A DNA stretch of 64,000 nt. Origin: Spirochaetota bacterium (GTDB lineage Bacteria > Spirochaetota > UBA4802 > UBA5368). Position 1 is the first letter of the stretch, and the number at the start of each line of letters is the position of its first letter. Made by a program: the position numbers and the translations under genes. Where the stretch lies: contig SCSX01000018.1 of assembly GCA_004297825.1 (NCBI GenBank), positions 30,229 to 94,228 on the forward strand, written 5' to 3'. Below are positions 34,337 through 44,422 of this stretch, piece after piece. The notes under the pieces are model-generated. The model was not told where the DNA came from, did not search any database, and saw only the letters and a program-made list of their open reading frames with translations.

Positions 34337-35386
34337 TCATTCCGCCGGTGTATCGAAGAGCCCCGATTGGACCTCTCTGTCGGGCTTTTTGGTATAGGCG
34401 ACCTTGATGTGCTCATAGGCGAGCCTTGTCGCGACCCGTCCCCGGGGCGTACGGTTGAGCAGGCCGCTCTGGACCAGGAAGGGCTCATAGAAATCTTCCA
34501 GTGTATCGGTCTCCTCCCCTACCGACACCGCTATGGTTTTGAGCCCCACTGGACCGCCCTCGTACTTTTCGATGATGGTTGAGAGGATTCTCCGGTCCAT
34601 CTCGTCCAGTCCCAGCTCGTCTATATCGAGCCGGGCGAGCGCGTAGCGGGTGAGCGCGATATCGATCGTGTCCTTTTTCTCCACTACCGAGAAATCGGCC
34701 ACGCGTTTCAGGAGCCTGTTCACCACGCGGGGCGTTCGCCTTGAGCGCCGCGCGAGCTCGTCGGCCGCCTCGCCCTCGAGCGCGGTACCGAGTATGCGCG
34801 CGCTGCGCGCAGCGATCTTCCTGAGGTCCGCATCCTCATAGTAATTGAGCCGGATCGGGATGCCGAAGCGGTCCCGGAGCGCAGAGGTGAGCAGCCCCGT
34901 GCGGGTGGTCGCCCCCACCAGGGTGAACGGCGCGAGGTTAATCTTGATCGTTTTCGCGCCCACCCCCTGCCCGATCAACACGTCGATGCAGCGGTCCTCC
35001 ATGGCGGGGTAGAGTATTTCCTCGATTGCGGGCGACAGGCGGTGAATCTCGTCGATAAAAAGGACATCGTTCGCCTCGAGGCCGGTCAGTATGGAGGCGA
35101 GATCGCCCGCCTTGTCGATCACGGGCGCGGAGGTGGCGCGAAGGTTAACCCCAAGCTCCTGCGCGATGATGAACGCGAGCGTCGTCTTGCCGAGCCCGGG
35201 AGGCCCCGCCAGGAGCACGTGGTCGAGGGGCTGTTTCCGCATCCGCGCCGAGGTGATGAAGACCCTCAGGTTGTCGACGATTTTCACCTGGCCGATGAAC
35301 TCATCGAGCCGCGACGGCCGGAGAGAGCGCTCCTCCTCGTCCTCTTCCTGGCGGCTTACATTTATGAGACGGGCCGGTTCTTCCAT
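34337..35386 (-). CDS. ruvB: Holliday junction branch-migration helicase RuvB
   Basis: 349 residues, full length. N-terminal [11 protein letters not shown], Walker [15 protein letters not shown], Walker [11 protein letters not shown], sensor-1 GATTRTG and the arginine finger region LRDRFGI, then the C-terminal winged helix ([12 protein letters not shown]). RuvB hexamers drive branch migration with RuvA. ruvA and ruvC are not in the window. Preceded by the EIIA gene with a 4-base gap. Confidence 0.97.
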   Translation of the reverse strand: MEEPARLINVSRQEEDEEERSLRPSRLDEFIGQVKIVDNLRVFITSARMRKQPLDHVLLAGPPGLGKTTLAFIIAQELGVNLRATSAPVIDKAGDLASILTGLEANDVLFIDEIHRLSPAIEEILYPAMEDRCIDVLIGQGVGAKTIKINLAPFTLVGATTRTGLLTSALRDRFGIPIRLNYYEDADLRKIAARSARILGTALEGEAADELARRSRRTPRVVNRLLKRVADFSVVEKKDTIDIALTRYALARLDIDELGLDEMDRRILSTIIEKYEGGPVGLKTIAVSVGEETDTLEDFYEPFLVQSGLLNRTPRGRVATRLAYEHIKVAYTKKPDREVQSGLFDTPAE

Positions 35387-35390
35387 GAAG

Positions 35391-35864
35391 TCACTTCTTC
35401 AGGCTTTCGTATTTCCTGATGGCATCCAGGGTCGCGTCGGGGGTTTTGGAATTCAGGAGCTCCGACCGCAGTTCTTCGATACTCATCAGCTTGGCGATGT
35501 TTGCGAGCGTCTTGATATGCTGCGCGAGCTTGTTCTTGGGCACCAAGAGCAGGATCGCGATCCTTACCGGCTCGTTGTCGATGGCGTCGAAATCGATTCC
35601 ATTCGCACACACCGCGAGCACGACGGTCGCCTCGTCCACCTTGACCGATGAACAGTGGGGTATGGCGACGCCCTTGCCGATCCCCGTACTCATTGATTTT
35701 TCCCGCTCGGTGAGCGCCTTCCTGATCGTGTCGTGATCCTCAGGCTTGATCTCTCCGCTCGCGAGGGCGCGCTCCAGCATTTCGCCGATAAGCTCCCAGC
35801 GGTCTTTCGACGCCGCGCCAAGGATAATGTTGTCCGTTTTCAGGTATTCGGAAATAAGCATACT
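35391..35864 (-). CDS. PTS EIIA-Ntr-like (PtsN) protein
   Basis: 157 residues from the ATG at 35864, the first to give the standard N-terminus [20 protein letters not shown]; a longer frame to 35930 has no support. The EIIA fructose/nitrogen-type domain has the phosphorylated His in GVAIPHCSS (about residue 65) and [20 protein letters not shown]. PtsN receives phosphate from the nitrogen PTS and regulates metabolism and potassium transport by protein contact rather than sugar uptake. No EI or HPr gene is in the window. Confidence 0.88.
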   Translation of the reverse strand, partial: SMLISEYLKTDNIILGAASKDRWELIGEMLERALASGEIKPEDHDTIRKALTEREKSMSTGIGKGVAIPHCSSVKVDEATVVLAVCANGIDFDAIDNEPVRIAILLLVPKNKLAQHIKTLANIAKLMSIEELRSELLNSKTPDATLDAIRKYESLKK

Positions 35865-36019
35865 GCATCTCTGGTCAGCGCCGCCGGGACCGGGAAAATC
35901 CCTGAACCGCGCGCACTTCCGCCCCGACAAGGGAAGAGCGGCGGAACGCAGATAGTACTACGCGGCAGTGCGCTCAATAAGTCAAGTTTTATATTGCCGT
36001 ACGCCGGCCGCCCGATCGT

Positions 36020-36544
36020 CTATCTCTCCTTGAGCTGGCGCGCGTAAATAACGCGGATATTGTAGAAAAACTGGACGCTCTCCTGTTTCCGGTAGTCGGG
36101 ATAGGTCCAGTCCCACGGTTCAAAGCGTCGCGCCACATACCGGTATTCGTTCTCGAGGTACACGCCCTCGCGGAGATACACGCGGTGGAAAAATTCCTTG
36201 CACGTCGCAAGGTACACGTTTGAAAGCGTGAGGTAGCCCGGATCGATATTCACCCGCCTGTTATCCTTCTCGGACAGCTTTTTTTCAAGCCCGTTCGCGT
36301 ACAGCTTTATCTTTACGATGTCTTCCCTGCGTACCAGTTTTTTAAAGGAAAGAAAAACGCGGAACAGGTTCTTCCCGATCTTGCTGTAGTACTCGGTATG
36401 GTCGAACGGCATCTTCACGGTTTTGAAATCGATCTCGCCGTATTTCTTCTGAAGCAGGAATTCCGTGCGCTCCAGGACCAGGTCCGAGTTCACGAGCAGT
36501 CCCATGAAGAGCTTGGCGCGTGTGGGGATCACCGGTTCCGACAT
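36020..36544 (-). CDS. DUF4416 protein
   Basis: 174 residues. The family pattern is recognisable: PTRAKLFMGLLVNSDLVLER, EIDFKTVKMPFDHTEYYSKI, RRVNIDPGYLTLSNVYLATC and PWDWTYPDYR. No function has been assigned. No membrane helix. Its start overlaps the end of the upstream RluD-family gene by 16 bases, suggesting coupled expression. Confidence 0.85.
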   Translation of the reverse strand: MSEPVIPTRAKLFMGLLVNSDLVLERTEFLLQKKYGEIDFKTVKMPFDHTEYYSKIGKNLFRVFLSFKKLVRREDIVKIKLYANGLEKKLSEKDNRRVNIDPGYLTLSNVYLATCKEFFHRVYLREGVYLENEYRYVARRFEPWDWTYPDYRKQESVQFFYNIRVIYARQLKER

Positions 36545-37536
36545 TCGCCCTGGCTCCTTGAAAGAATGAATTCCCTGAAATCCTGGGGAAGCGGCGCCTT
36601 TACGTATATCATTTTTTTCTCCCGGGGATGATAAAAGCTGAGCGACCGCGAATGCAGGGCCGATCGGGCCATTTCCAGTTCGCGCGCGAGGGATTCGTTC
36701 ATTCCCTCCCCGATGAAGCGCAGGTACAGCGCCGGGTCCTTTCCGTACATCTTGTCACCCACGATGGGGAATCCCGCGTACCTGAGGTGCACGCGTATCT
36801 GGTGCAGTCTCCCGGTGCGCGGATAGGCTCGTACCAGCGTATAGTCTCCGAACGAAAACAGCGCCTTGAAATCCGTGAACGCCGCCTCCGGGGCATCCTT
36901 GTACGCGAGTCGCATTTTCTTGATTTCCGATGACGGGTCATAGCCTATCGGCACATCGACCTCGATTCTTCGCGGCGTCATGGTTCCGTGCACGATCGCC
37001 ACGTAACTCTTGCGCACCCTGGAAAAATTCCTCTGGATCGCCGATGCCGTCCGGGAATCTTTCGCGAACAGGATGACACCCGAGGTCTCCCTGTCGAGCC
37101 TGTGCACCGGCAGGAGGGCGCACCCCATTTTTCTTTCCATTATCCTGACGAGTGTGTTGTTAAAATATCTTCCCGCCGGGTGCACCGGCATGTTCCCGCT
37201 TTTGTCAAGGACCGCGAGCCATTGGTCCTCGAACAGTATTCCCACCCGATCGTCGACGGGGGGCTCCTCCACGCGCATGCCGGAGAACCGGATCCTGTCC
37301 CCGGCGCGCACCGTCCTGTGCGGATTCGTCATACAGGACTCGTTCAGGAAAATCCGCCCGCGTTTTATCTCCGCCTGCCAGGCGTTCCTGCTGAGGTACG
37401 TGTAACGGCGCGAGAGGTACGCGTCCATCCGCACGCCCCCGGATTCGGGCGCTACAACGGTTTCGACGCGCCGCTCGAACGAATTTTCGGATACTTCGAT
37501 CATGCCGTGGAAGCGATACACCGGGCCCGGCATCAT
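36529..37536 (-). CDS. RluA/RluD-family pseudouridine synthase
   Basis: 335 residues. S4-like N-terminal domain (MDAYLSRRYTYLSRNAWQAE, about 37-56), then the catalytic domain with HRLDRETSGVILFAKD (catalytic Asp in the LD of HRLD, about residue 146) and the C-terminal RTGRLHQIRVHLRYAGFPIV. It modifies uridines in 23S rRNA (RluD type) or tRNA; which one cannot be told. The start could be the ATG 11 codons later (37503). This is the second pseudouridine synthase family represented in the window. Confidence 0.9.
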   Translation of the reverse strand: MMPGPVYRFHGMIEVSENSFERRVETVVAPESGGVRMDAYLSRRYTYLSRNAWQAEIKRGRIFLNESCMTNPHRTVRAGDRIRFSGMRVEEPPVDDRVGILFEDQWLAVLDKSGNMPVHPAGRYFNNTLVRIMERKMGCALLPVHRLDRETSGVILFAKDSRTASAIQRNFSRVRKSYVAIVHGTMTPRRIEVDVPIGYDPSSEIKKMRLAYKDAPEAAFTDFKALFSFGDYTLVRAYPRTGRLHQIRVHLRYAGFPIVGDKMYGKDPALYLRFIGEGMNESLARELEMARSALHSRSLSFYHPREKKMIYVKAPLPQDFREFILSRSQGECRNR

Positions 37537-37658
37537 GGCAATATATTTTTACCGGGGAGAGGAGAATTCCGCCGGGCAGGCGGGACATCGAAAAAAACTG
37601 CTTGAAAATTGAACGCGCGCGGTGCTCGTAAGTCAATCACCCACGAGAGACCAATCAC

Positions 37659-39884
37659 ATGAACGCCTTACTCGAACAGCTCAACCAGCAGCAAAGGATC
37701 GCGGCAACCCACACCGAGGGGCCCCTTCTCATCTTCGCCGGCGCGGGTTCCGGAAAGACGCGCGTGATCACCTACCGCATCGCCTACCTCATCAGGGAGA
37801 TGGGCGTTCCGCCCTACGACATATTCGCGGTCACCTTCACCAACAAGGCCGCGGGCGAAATGCGTTCGCGCATCGCCGACCTCATAGGGCCCATAGGCGA
37901 GAATGTTTTCATCAAGACGTTCCATTCGGCGGCGGTGTATATACTCAGGCGGTTCGGCGACGCCGCGGGCGTACCCCGCAACTTTTCCATTTACGACCAG
38001 AAGGACCAGGAATCGCTGGTAAAAGATATCCTCGTGGAAATGCGCCTGGATCCCAAGAAGATCAAGCCCTCGGCCGTCGTCTCCAGGATATCACAGATTA
38101 AGGACGGGTCCGATATACTGGAGGGCGGCGATATCTCCCGCGTCATGCCGAAAAACTTTCTCCACAACTTCGCCGAGGTCTTCGATGCCTACCAGGCGCG
38201 CCTGAGCGCGCAGAAGGCGCTGGATTTCAACGATCTCCTCATTCACACCGTGAAACTCCTGCGCGACCAGGAGGACGTGCGCGCCCAGCTCCAGCGCCGC
38301 TGGCGGTATTTCATGATCGACGAGTACCAGGACACCAATTACGCGCAGTACCTCATCGGGAAGCATCTCTCGTCCGCGACCCGCAATATCTGCGTCGTGG
38401 GGGACGACGACCAGTCCATCTACTCGTGGAGGGGCGCCGACATCCGCAACATCCTCAACTTCGAGAAGGATTTCGAGGACGCCCGCACCATCACCCTCGA
38501 GGAGAATTATCGGTCCACCTCCCAGATTCTCGATGTTGCCACCTCGGTGATAAAGAACAATCAAAACCGAAAGCCTAAGAATATCCGCGCCTTCCGGGGA
38601 GAGGGCGAGCCGGTCGTGTGGTGCCGCACCTACAACGAGTACGGCGAGGCCGAGTACGTCGTGAACAGCATCATCTCCCTCAAGAGGCGCGAGGGCCTAA
38701 AGAACGGCGATTTCGCCCTCTTCTACCGCACGAACGCCCAGTCCCGGGTGTTCGAGGAAGTGCTGCGCAGGGAGAACATTCCCTACCGCGTGGTGGGGGG
38801 CTTGAAATTTTATGACCGCAAGGAGATCAAGGATCTCGTCTGCTATCTCCGCCTGGTCGCGAATCCCGACGATTCGGTCGCGCTCATGCGCATAATAAAT
38901 GTTCCGGCGCGGGGAATAGGCGCCGCGACCATCGAGCGCATTCGCGACACTGCCTATACCGAAAACATCTCGGACTGGGAGGTCATCAAGCGATCCCTCC
39001 CCCTCAAGGGAAAGCTTCCCGCGGGACTGGTCCAGTTCCGCGAGATGATCGAGCGCGGCATTGAACTGGCCGCGAAACCGGAAGGCGAATTCAAACTCTC
39101 CGGGCTGGTCGAGGAAATGGTCACCCTCTCCGGTTACCGCACGTGCCTCGAAGAGGAAAAGACGCTGGAAAGCCGCTCCCGGATCGAGAATATCGAGGAG
39201 TTCCTGAACAGCGTGTTCGATTACGAGTCGAGAAATCCGGCGGCGACGCTGGACCAGTTTTTACAGGAGATTTCCCTTCTCACCTCCGAGGATTCTCCTG
39301 AGGATGGAAACGTGACGGCGAATCCGGTCACGCTCATGACCGTCCATATCGCCAAGGGTCTCGAGTTCCCGGTCGTCTTTCTCACGGGAATGGAGGAGGG
39401 CACGTTTCCGCACAGCATGTCGAGCGATACCGACGAGGAGATCGAAGAGGAGCGCAGGCTCTGCTACGTGGGCATCACCCGCGCAAAGGACCGCGTTTTC
39501 ATCACCTCCGCGGAGGTGCGGCGCAGTTACGCCGGGGTAGATTACCGCAGTCCTTCCCGTTTTATTCTCGAGATACCGCCCGCGCTTTTAACGATCTCCG
39601 AATTCGTGCAGCAGGGATACTCCCCGACCAGGCAGAGCCGTTTTGAGTTCGGAGAACCGTCCGCCCCACGCCCGGGCAAGCCCGCTCCCGGCCCCGCGCC
39701 GTCCCCGTCGCAGTCGTTGAAATTCCGCGTCCGGGACCAGGTCCTCCACCCGAAATACGGGCAAGGCCGGATAACGGCAATAGAGGGAAGCGGCGACAAC
39801 GTGCGCCTCACCATAAACTTCCTGTCGGGGGGCACGAAAACGTTCATGGAAAAATATACCCCGCTCGAAAAAATGAGGGGCTAA
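37659..39884 (+). CDS. pcrA: UvrD/Rep/PcrA-family DNA helicase
   Basis: 741 residues, normal for superfamily I helicases. Motif I is FAGAGSGKTRVITYR (about 27-41), motif Ia VTFTNKAAGEM, motif II YFMIDEYQDTNYAQY, motif III VVGDDDQSIYSWRGAD, motif V MTVHIAKGLEFPVVF and motif VI EERRLCYVGITRAKDR. The C-terminal 50 residues have the KYGQGRITAIEG Tudor-like module of PcrA/UvrD. It unwinds DNA 3' to 5' in repair and replication restart. Whether it is the cell's UvrD or Rep cannot be decided. Confidence 0.95.
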   Translation: MNALLEQLNQQQRIAATHTEGPLLIFAGAGSGKTRVITYRIAYLIREMGVPPYDIFAVTFTNKAAGEMRSRIADLIGPIGENVFIKTFHSAAVYILRRFGDAAGVPRNFSIYDQKDQESLVKDILVEMRLDPKKIKPSAVVSRISQIKDGSDILEGGDISRVMPKNFLHNFAEVFDAYQARLSAQKALDFNDLLIHTVKLLRDQEDVRAQLQRRWRYFMIDEYQDTNYAQYLIGKHLSSATRNICVVGDDDQSIYSWRGADIRNILNFEKDFEDARTITLEENYRSTSQILDVATSVIKNNQNRKPKNIRAFRGEGEPVVWCRTYNEYGEAEYVVNSIISLKRREGLKNGDFALFYRTNAQSRVFEEVLRRENIPYRVVGGLKFYDRKEIKDLVCYLRLVANPDDSVALMRIINVPARGIGAATIERIRDTAYTENISDWEVIKRSLPLKGKLPAGLVQFREMIERGIELAAKPEGEFKLSGLVEEMVTLSGYRTCLEEEKTLESRSRIENIEEFLNSVFDYESRNPAATLDQFLQEISLLTSEDSPEDGNVTANPVTLMTVHIAKGLEFPVVFLTGMEEGTFPHSMSSDTDEEIEEERRLCYVGITRAKDRVFITSAEVRRSYAGVDYRSPSRFILEIPPALLTISEFVQQGYSPTRQSRFEFGEPSAPRPGKPAPGPAPSPSQSLKFRVRDQVLHPKYGQGRITAIEGSGDNVRLTINFLSGGTKTFMEKYTPLEKMRG

Positions 39885-39989
39885 ATTATTGCTTGACATT
39901 GAGCTTGTCAGGCACAGAAGATTAGGGTGTCGGATAAATCCAAGAGGGCACGTTTCTATAAAGAGCCAAACTGACCGCAGGAGCCGGTG

Positions 39990-40349
39990 ATGGACAACAC
40001 GCACAAAGTCTCATTTGAATATATCGAGGATATCCCCGTCATGGTCATCGAGGGGGATATGACGTCGGAAGCCGACAGCGACGTGATGAAGACATACCAG
40101 AAGATTAAAGAGAAAAACGCTCCCAAGAGTGTGGTTATAAATTTCGAAAAAACCAATTACATCAATTCCGCGGGAATCGCAACCCTCATCAACATCATCC
40201 AGGACATTGGAGAAATAGGCGGGAAAATCAGCATCGCCGGTCTTTCCACGCATTTCCAGAAGGTGATGGATATCGTCGGGATTTCCGACTTCGTCGACAT
40301 CTACAATACCGACTACGATGCCATCCGGGAGATCAAAACCGCCAAATAG
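39990..40349 (+). CDS. STAS-domain anti-sigma-factor antagonist
   Basis: 119 residues from the ATG at 39990, which has AGGAG 7 bases upstream; the GTG just before it is less well placed. STAS domain with the conserved phosphorylation site NYINSAGIATLINI (Ser near residue 57) and the helix that follows. The family acts as SpoIIAA/RsbV: when dephosphorylated it binds the anti-sigma kinase. A TTGACA at 39892-39897 with a weak downstream -10, overlapping a TGACA...TGTCA dyad, may be its promoter. No kinase gene is adjacent; the HATPase protein at 6045-6941 is a distant candidate partner. Confidence 0.85.
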   Translation: MDNTHKVSFEYIEDIPVMVIEGDMTSEADSDVMKTYQKIKEKNAPKSVVINFEKTNYINSAGIATLINIIQDIGEIGGKISIAGLSTHFQKVMDIVGISDFVDIYNTDYDAIREIKTAK

Positions 40350-40422
40350 TCCCTGGCGCTTCAGGGTCTCCAGATTTACAAAATCAAGACCAAGTTTTTT
40401 ATTTTGCGCTGCGCGCCGATTC

Positions 40423-42429
40423 TCACCCGCCGAGTGGAGTTTGCGCGTTGGTGGTAAACGCGGATTTCATCTCTTCGATGGAATACACGATCCTGCACGG
40501 CGGGATACTCTGCAGGAATACCTTTCCATATCCCTTGGAAAGAATGCGCGAATCCAGGACCGCAACGATTCCCCGGTCCCCTCTTCCCCTGATGAGCCTG
40601 CCGAATCCCTGCCTGAATTTGATGACCGCGTTGGGAACCTGGTATGCGTAGAAGGGATTCTGTCCCCGCGCCTCGAGCCTTTCGATCTTTACCTCTATCA
40701 TGGGCCGATCCGGTACGCTGAAGGGAAGCCGCATGAGTATGACCCCGCGGACGAGATCGCCCGGGAGGTCGACCCCCTGCCAGAATGAATGCGTTCCCAT
40801 GAGAACCGACCCCGGGGTATTCAGGTACAGTTCCAGCGCCTCCGGGGCAGGGTACTCACCCTGCGCGAATATCGGGTGTCCGATATTGCCGCTCAATTCG
40901 TACTTCACCTCATCCAGCATCTTATATGAGGTGAAGAGCATGAGGCAGTTCCCGTCCAGGTGGCGGATCACCTCCGCCGCGATCTTTGCCGATCCCGCGG
41001 CGAAGTTTGCGCCCCCGGGTTCATCCCCGCCCCTTTGGAGATACAACACCACCTGTTCCTTGTAATCGAAGGGAGATTGCAGCAGGAGATGCCGGTAGGA
41101 CGGAATACCGAGCCTGTTCGCGATGAACGAAAAGTCCCTGTTCACGGTGAGCGTTGCGGAGACGAATATGCAGGATTCATAGTACGATGATACCTCGCGC
41201 TCGAGGATAGGCGCGACGTCTACCGGCTGTCCCTTGATCTCGATATCGCCCAGGATCTCGTCCTCCCTGCGCTCCAGCCAGTATACGTAGTCATCGGACG
41301 AATTGGAGACCGCGGAAGCCAGGTTTTCGATCGCCGTGAACAGCCTGCTGCGCGCGATGTCGTATTCCACCCTGACGAATGAATCGTCTATCTCTTCCTC
41401 CATCTCTTCGACCAGGCGGTACAAATCCCGGCAGGCCGACACGAGATCCTTTCCCTCGGCAAGGGGCTCGCGCAGACGCGCACTCAGCCTCTGGCCCGTA
41501 AGCCGCGGGCGGAGCCCCTCGAAAAATCCGCCCAGCTCCAAGGCGATGCCGTTGATCCGGCTGATCGCCTTTTTCCTCACCGCCGCCGATGAAACGGATG
41601 AGAGAATGTGCCGCTTCGTGCCGCGGCGGTAAAACCGCGAAAGCACATCCGTGATATCCGAATGACTCACCCCGAAACCGAGCTGGTCGCTGGCGATGTC
41701 TTCGAGCGCGTGCGCCTCATCGAATATGACCACGCCTATTCCGGGAAGGTAGGTACGGCCGGAGGCGATGTTCGCGAAAAAGAGGTAGTGATTCAGTATG
41801 AGGATATCGGCGCGCGCCCATTCCTTGCGCGCCTGCTGAAAGGCGCACCCCTGCCCGAACGGGCACGAATGCGGAGAGCAGGCGTCGGACTCCCTGCATA
41901 TCATCGCCCAGAGCCCCGGGCGAAGCCGTACATCCATGCGGGTGAACACCTGCTCCGACTGGAAGCGTTCCCTGAGATCGTCGATCACGCCCAGGTCGTC
42001 GCGGGTGAATCTTCCCATGGCGAGCATGGCCTCGAAGCGCATACGGCACGGATAATTGGCGCCCCCCAGGCACAGCGCATGCGTGAAGTCGTCTTTACCC
42101 AGCCGCGCAAAAGCCTCCTTCACCAGCGGGATTTCCTTTTCGATGAGCTGCTTCTGCAGCGTTTTCGTCTCGGTGCTCACGGCGAGCTTCTTGCCGTGTT
42201 CCTTGCAGTAAAGGATCGCGGGGGCCAGATACGCTATGGTCTTCCCCACGCCCGTCCCCGCCTCTACGAGCCCGATCTCCTGGCCACACAGCACCTCCTC
42301 GATGAACCGCGCCATGCGCTCCTGTTCTTCGCGGTAGTCGAAACGCTCGTGCAGCGCGCTGAGTACGCCGTCCCTTCCGAATATCTCTTTCATCGGAGCC
42401 GAGGATTTGCTACTGAAAGGAATCTTCAA
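40423..42429 (-). CDS. dinG: DinG/XPD-family ATP-dependent helicase
   Basis: 668 residues. Q-motif-like start RFDYREEQERMARFIEEVL, Walker A VEAGTGVGKTIAYLAPA, iron-sulfur cluster cysteines (YPCRMRFE, then ICRESDACSPHSCPFGQGC), DEAH box VVIFDEAHALED, motif V/VI region GTHSFWQGVDLPGD and QGFGRLIRGRGDRG. DinG-type helicases unwind DNA or RNA:DNA hybrids 5' to 3' using an Fe-S domain. No exonuclease domain is fused. The frame is complete. Confidence 0.92.
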   Translation of the reverse strand: MKIPFSSKSSAPMKEIFGRDGVLSALHERFDYREEQERMARFIEEVLCGQEIGLVEAGTGVGKTIAYLAPAILYCKEHGKKLAVSTETKTLQKQLIEKEIPLVKEAFARLGKDDFTHALCLGGANYPCRMRFEAMLAMGRFTRDDLGVIDDLRERFQSEQVFTRMDVRLRPGLWAMICRESDACSPHSCPFGQGCAFQQARKEWARADILILNHYLFFANIASGRTYLPGIGVVIFDEAHALEDIASDQLGFGVSHSDITDVLSRFYRRGTKRHILSSVSSAAVRKKAISRINGIALELGGFFEGLRPRLTGQRLSARLREPLAEGKDLVSACRDLYRLVEEMEEEIDDSFVRVEYDIARSRLFTAIENLASAVSNSSDDYVYWLERREDEILGDIEIKGQPVDVAPILEREVSSYYESCIFVSATLTVNRDFSFIANRLGIPSYRHLLLQSPFDYKEQVVLYLQRGGDEPGGANFAAGSAKIAAEVIRHLDGNCLMLFTSYKMLDEVKYELSGNIGHPIFAQGEYPAPEALELYLNTPGSVLMGTHSFWQGVDLPGDLVRGVILMRLPFSVPDRPMIEVKIERLEARGQNPFYAYQVPNAVIKFRQGFGRLIRGRGDRGIVAVLDSRILSKGYGKVFLQSIPPCRIVYSIEEMKSAFTTNAQTPLGG

Positions 42430-42458
42430 GCACTATTTATGCGTTCTATATACATCCG

Positions 42459-42501
42459 GATCGCAAAAGGACACCGGGAGTGCCGGTGTCCTTTTGCGAT
42501 C
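42459..42501 (-). terminator. Bidirectional intrinsic terminator
   Basis: A perfect 19-bp stem: GATCGCAAAAGGACACCGG (42459-42477) pairs with its complement at 42483-42501 around a 5-base loop. Downstream of the minus-strand outer-membrane protein gene (stop at 42516). Confidence 0.85.
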
Positions 42502-42515
42502 GGGGTTAATCACGA

Positions 42516-43142
42516 TTAAAATGTTATGCCCGCAGCCAGATACATGATGGGCGCCCAGGCCACATCCGCATCGTCCGTCCCGCCGACCGGCTGCGAGAGA
42601 AAGCCGCCGTCTATATGGAATATATACCCGCCTTCGATCATAATCTGAAGCTCTACGCTCAGGTTGAGCCCCATGCCGTCGGCCGAGAGGTCGGCATCGG
42701 CCGCGTCCAGGCCCGCGATCGTTTCCCGCGTCGAGTTGCGATAGCCGATATTCAGTCCGGGTTTAAGCGCAACGGTCGGTGAGAGCAGAAAGCGCGGTTT
42801 CATGGCGACACCGAATTCGTAAAAAGTCGCATCGGACTCCAGGCCTCCCGCTTTGAGGGTGGCTTTCGAATAGTTTCCATAAGCCCCGACCGCGAACTTG
42901 GGGGCGACGTACGCATCGGCGAACGCGCGTACGAGCAATCCGCTGCTCTTGTCGGCATCCACTGCGACAAGGTCCGAATCGATATTGATATTGCCGGGAA
43001 ACCAGATACCCAGGGAAATGCCTAGGTCATACTCCTTGCCGGCGAAGCCCTTCCCCGCTTCCTTCTCCTCGGCGAATACCTGTGACAGGGTGACCCCGCA
43101 CAGCACGAGCATGATCAATAAAACATGTTTAATAGTCTTCAT
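42516..43142 (-). CDS. Putative outer-membrane beta-barrel protein
   Basis: 208 residues from the ATG at 43142, with GGGAGGT 3 bases upstream of the AACATG; a longer frame is less likely. Signal peptide (1-25, LLIMLVLCGVTLSQVFAEE). The mature part alternates hydrophobic residues and ends APIMYLAAGITF, with a terminal Phe as in barrel proteins. Features such as KFAVGAYGNYSKATLKAGGL fit short strands. No family assigned. It follows the related gene at 43191-44078 after 48 bases and ends before a strong terminator. Confidence 0.75.
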   Translation of the reverse strand: MKTIKHVLLIMLVLCGVTLSQVFAEEKEAGKGFAGKEYDLGISLGIWFPGNINIDSDLVAVDADKSSGLLVRAFADAYVAPKFAVGAYGNYSKATLKAGGLESDATFYEFGVAMKPRFLLSPTVALKPGLNIGYRNSTRETIAGLDAADADLSADGMGLNLSVELQIMIEGGYIFHIDGGFLSQPVGGTDDADVAWAPIMYLAAGITF

Positions 43143-43190
43143 GTTACCTCCCGTATAATATTGTTTATAAAGTCCAACACTCATTCTATT

Positions 43191-44078
43191 TTATTCCGTA
43201 TCGTCAGGGGGCGTATACGGTTTCATTTCGGCCTTTTTTTCCGGTTCGGCTTTTTTCTCGTCCCCTTTCTTTTCTCCTGCCGGGGTCGAGAAATGATAGC
43301 TCACGGTAAACACATAGGTTTTGTAACCCTGGTTATCCCCGCTGGAGGATACCTGTTGAATAAGGGAGCTCAGGGTGATGTCCCAGGGCACGTACACGAT
43401 ATCAATCCCGTAATAATATGCGGTCGCGGCTACGACCGATACAGAATATGTGCCAGTTGTATCTCCGCTCAGTTTTATTGTAGTATCTCCGGCAAGTGAA
43501 GCAAACATGAAGAAGGGTGTAAAAACGAAGTCGGACTGCTTGATCGCAAGCTGTACCCCACCCTGCGGTCCTTTCATGGTACTTGTGATATCGGCTGACT
43601 GATCGATTGTACTTGTTTTAATATCAATGCCCAGCCATATCTTGGAAAAGCTGAATCCACCGAATAGTATCAATGCGAACCTGTCATTCTTGATTGGCTG
43701 GAACTCGATATCGACCGGGATGGAGAGCATTCCCAGTGTCATATCGGCGCTGCTGCCCACCTTCCCCGCCGCATAAAACCCTGAGGCGCCAATATCGATC
43801 GCGAAATGCTTCCTGAACGCGTAGCGACCGAACCAACTGCCGCCGCCGCCGTACACGTCGACGCTGCCGTTCATTTCCGGTTCATCCGGGTTTTTTAAAT
43901 CACCCTTCAGATAGATCGCCGTTCCGCCAAGCCTTGCATCCTTATCCCCCTCATTGAATTCGTACCACGGGATAGGCGGCGGTGAGAACTGGAAATTGGT
44001 CTGAAGTGCGTGCAGGGTTAACGGGTGAAGAAGAAAACATGCGATACCGGCATAAAATATCATGCGCGCGCGTTTCAT
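43191..44078 (-). CDS. Putative outer-membrane protein
   Basis: 295 residues with a signal peptide (1-25). The mature region has alternating strands (FRKHFAIDIGASGFYAAGKV, FALILFGGFSFSKIWLGIDI) consistent with a beta-barrel. The C-terminal 35 residues are a charged tail (EKKGDEKKAEPEKKAEMKPY) after a strand ending VSYHF, so the usual terminal Phe is internal. No family recognised. Probably co-transcribed with the next outer-membrane gene. Confidence 0.7.
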   Translation of the reverse strand: MKRARMIFYAGIACFLLHPLTLHALQTNFQFSPPPIPWYEFNEGDKDARLGGTAIYLKGDLKNPDEPEMNGSVDVYGGGGSWFGRYAFRKHFAIDIGASGFYAAGKVGSSADMTLGMLSIPVDIEFQPIKNDRFALILFGGFSFSKIWLGIDIKTSTIDQSADITSTMKGPQGGVQLAIKQSDFVFTPFFMFASLAGDTTIKLSGDTTGTYSVSVVAATAYYYGIDIVYVPWDITLSSLIQQVSSSGDNQGYKTYVFTVSYHFSTPAGEKKGDEKKAEPEKKAEMKPYTPPDDTE

Positions 44079-44422
44079 GAGGACCTCCCCTTGTATCTAT
44101 ATCAGTCCTTTATGATACGACTCGCAAAAGGATCCTGCTGGCGGCGATGGGGAGATCGGCAACGCGAAATCCTTCTGATATCCCGACGATATCGGGAAAT
44201 TCAAAACTGTCAAGCCAAATCGGTGCAGGGGTCGGACACTCCGGCACATATTTCAACTATCCTGTTACATTGAACTGGGGGAGTATACCGGCACGGGAGG
44301 TTGAAGCGCATAAAAGCGAAGGCCCCCTGCGGGCCTGGTGGGCGGCCTGTACGCGTGCCCAGATGCCTCGGGGTTCCCGAATTCGCCGGGGAATTGACCC
44401 GACGAAGTATGCGCAGATACCG
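44079..44422. other. Intergenic region without a recognisable gene
   Basis: 344 bases between two minus-strand genes. It contains a short hairpin (CCCGA ... TCGGG near 44180-44195) and a GC hairpin (GGCCCC-CTGC-GGGCC near 44322). No frame with coding character or clear promoter is seen. Confidence 0.5.
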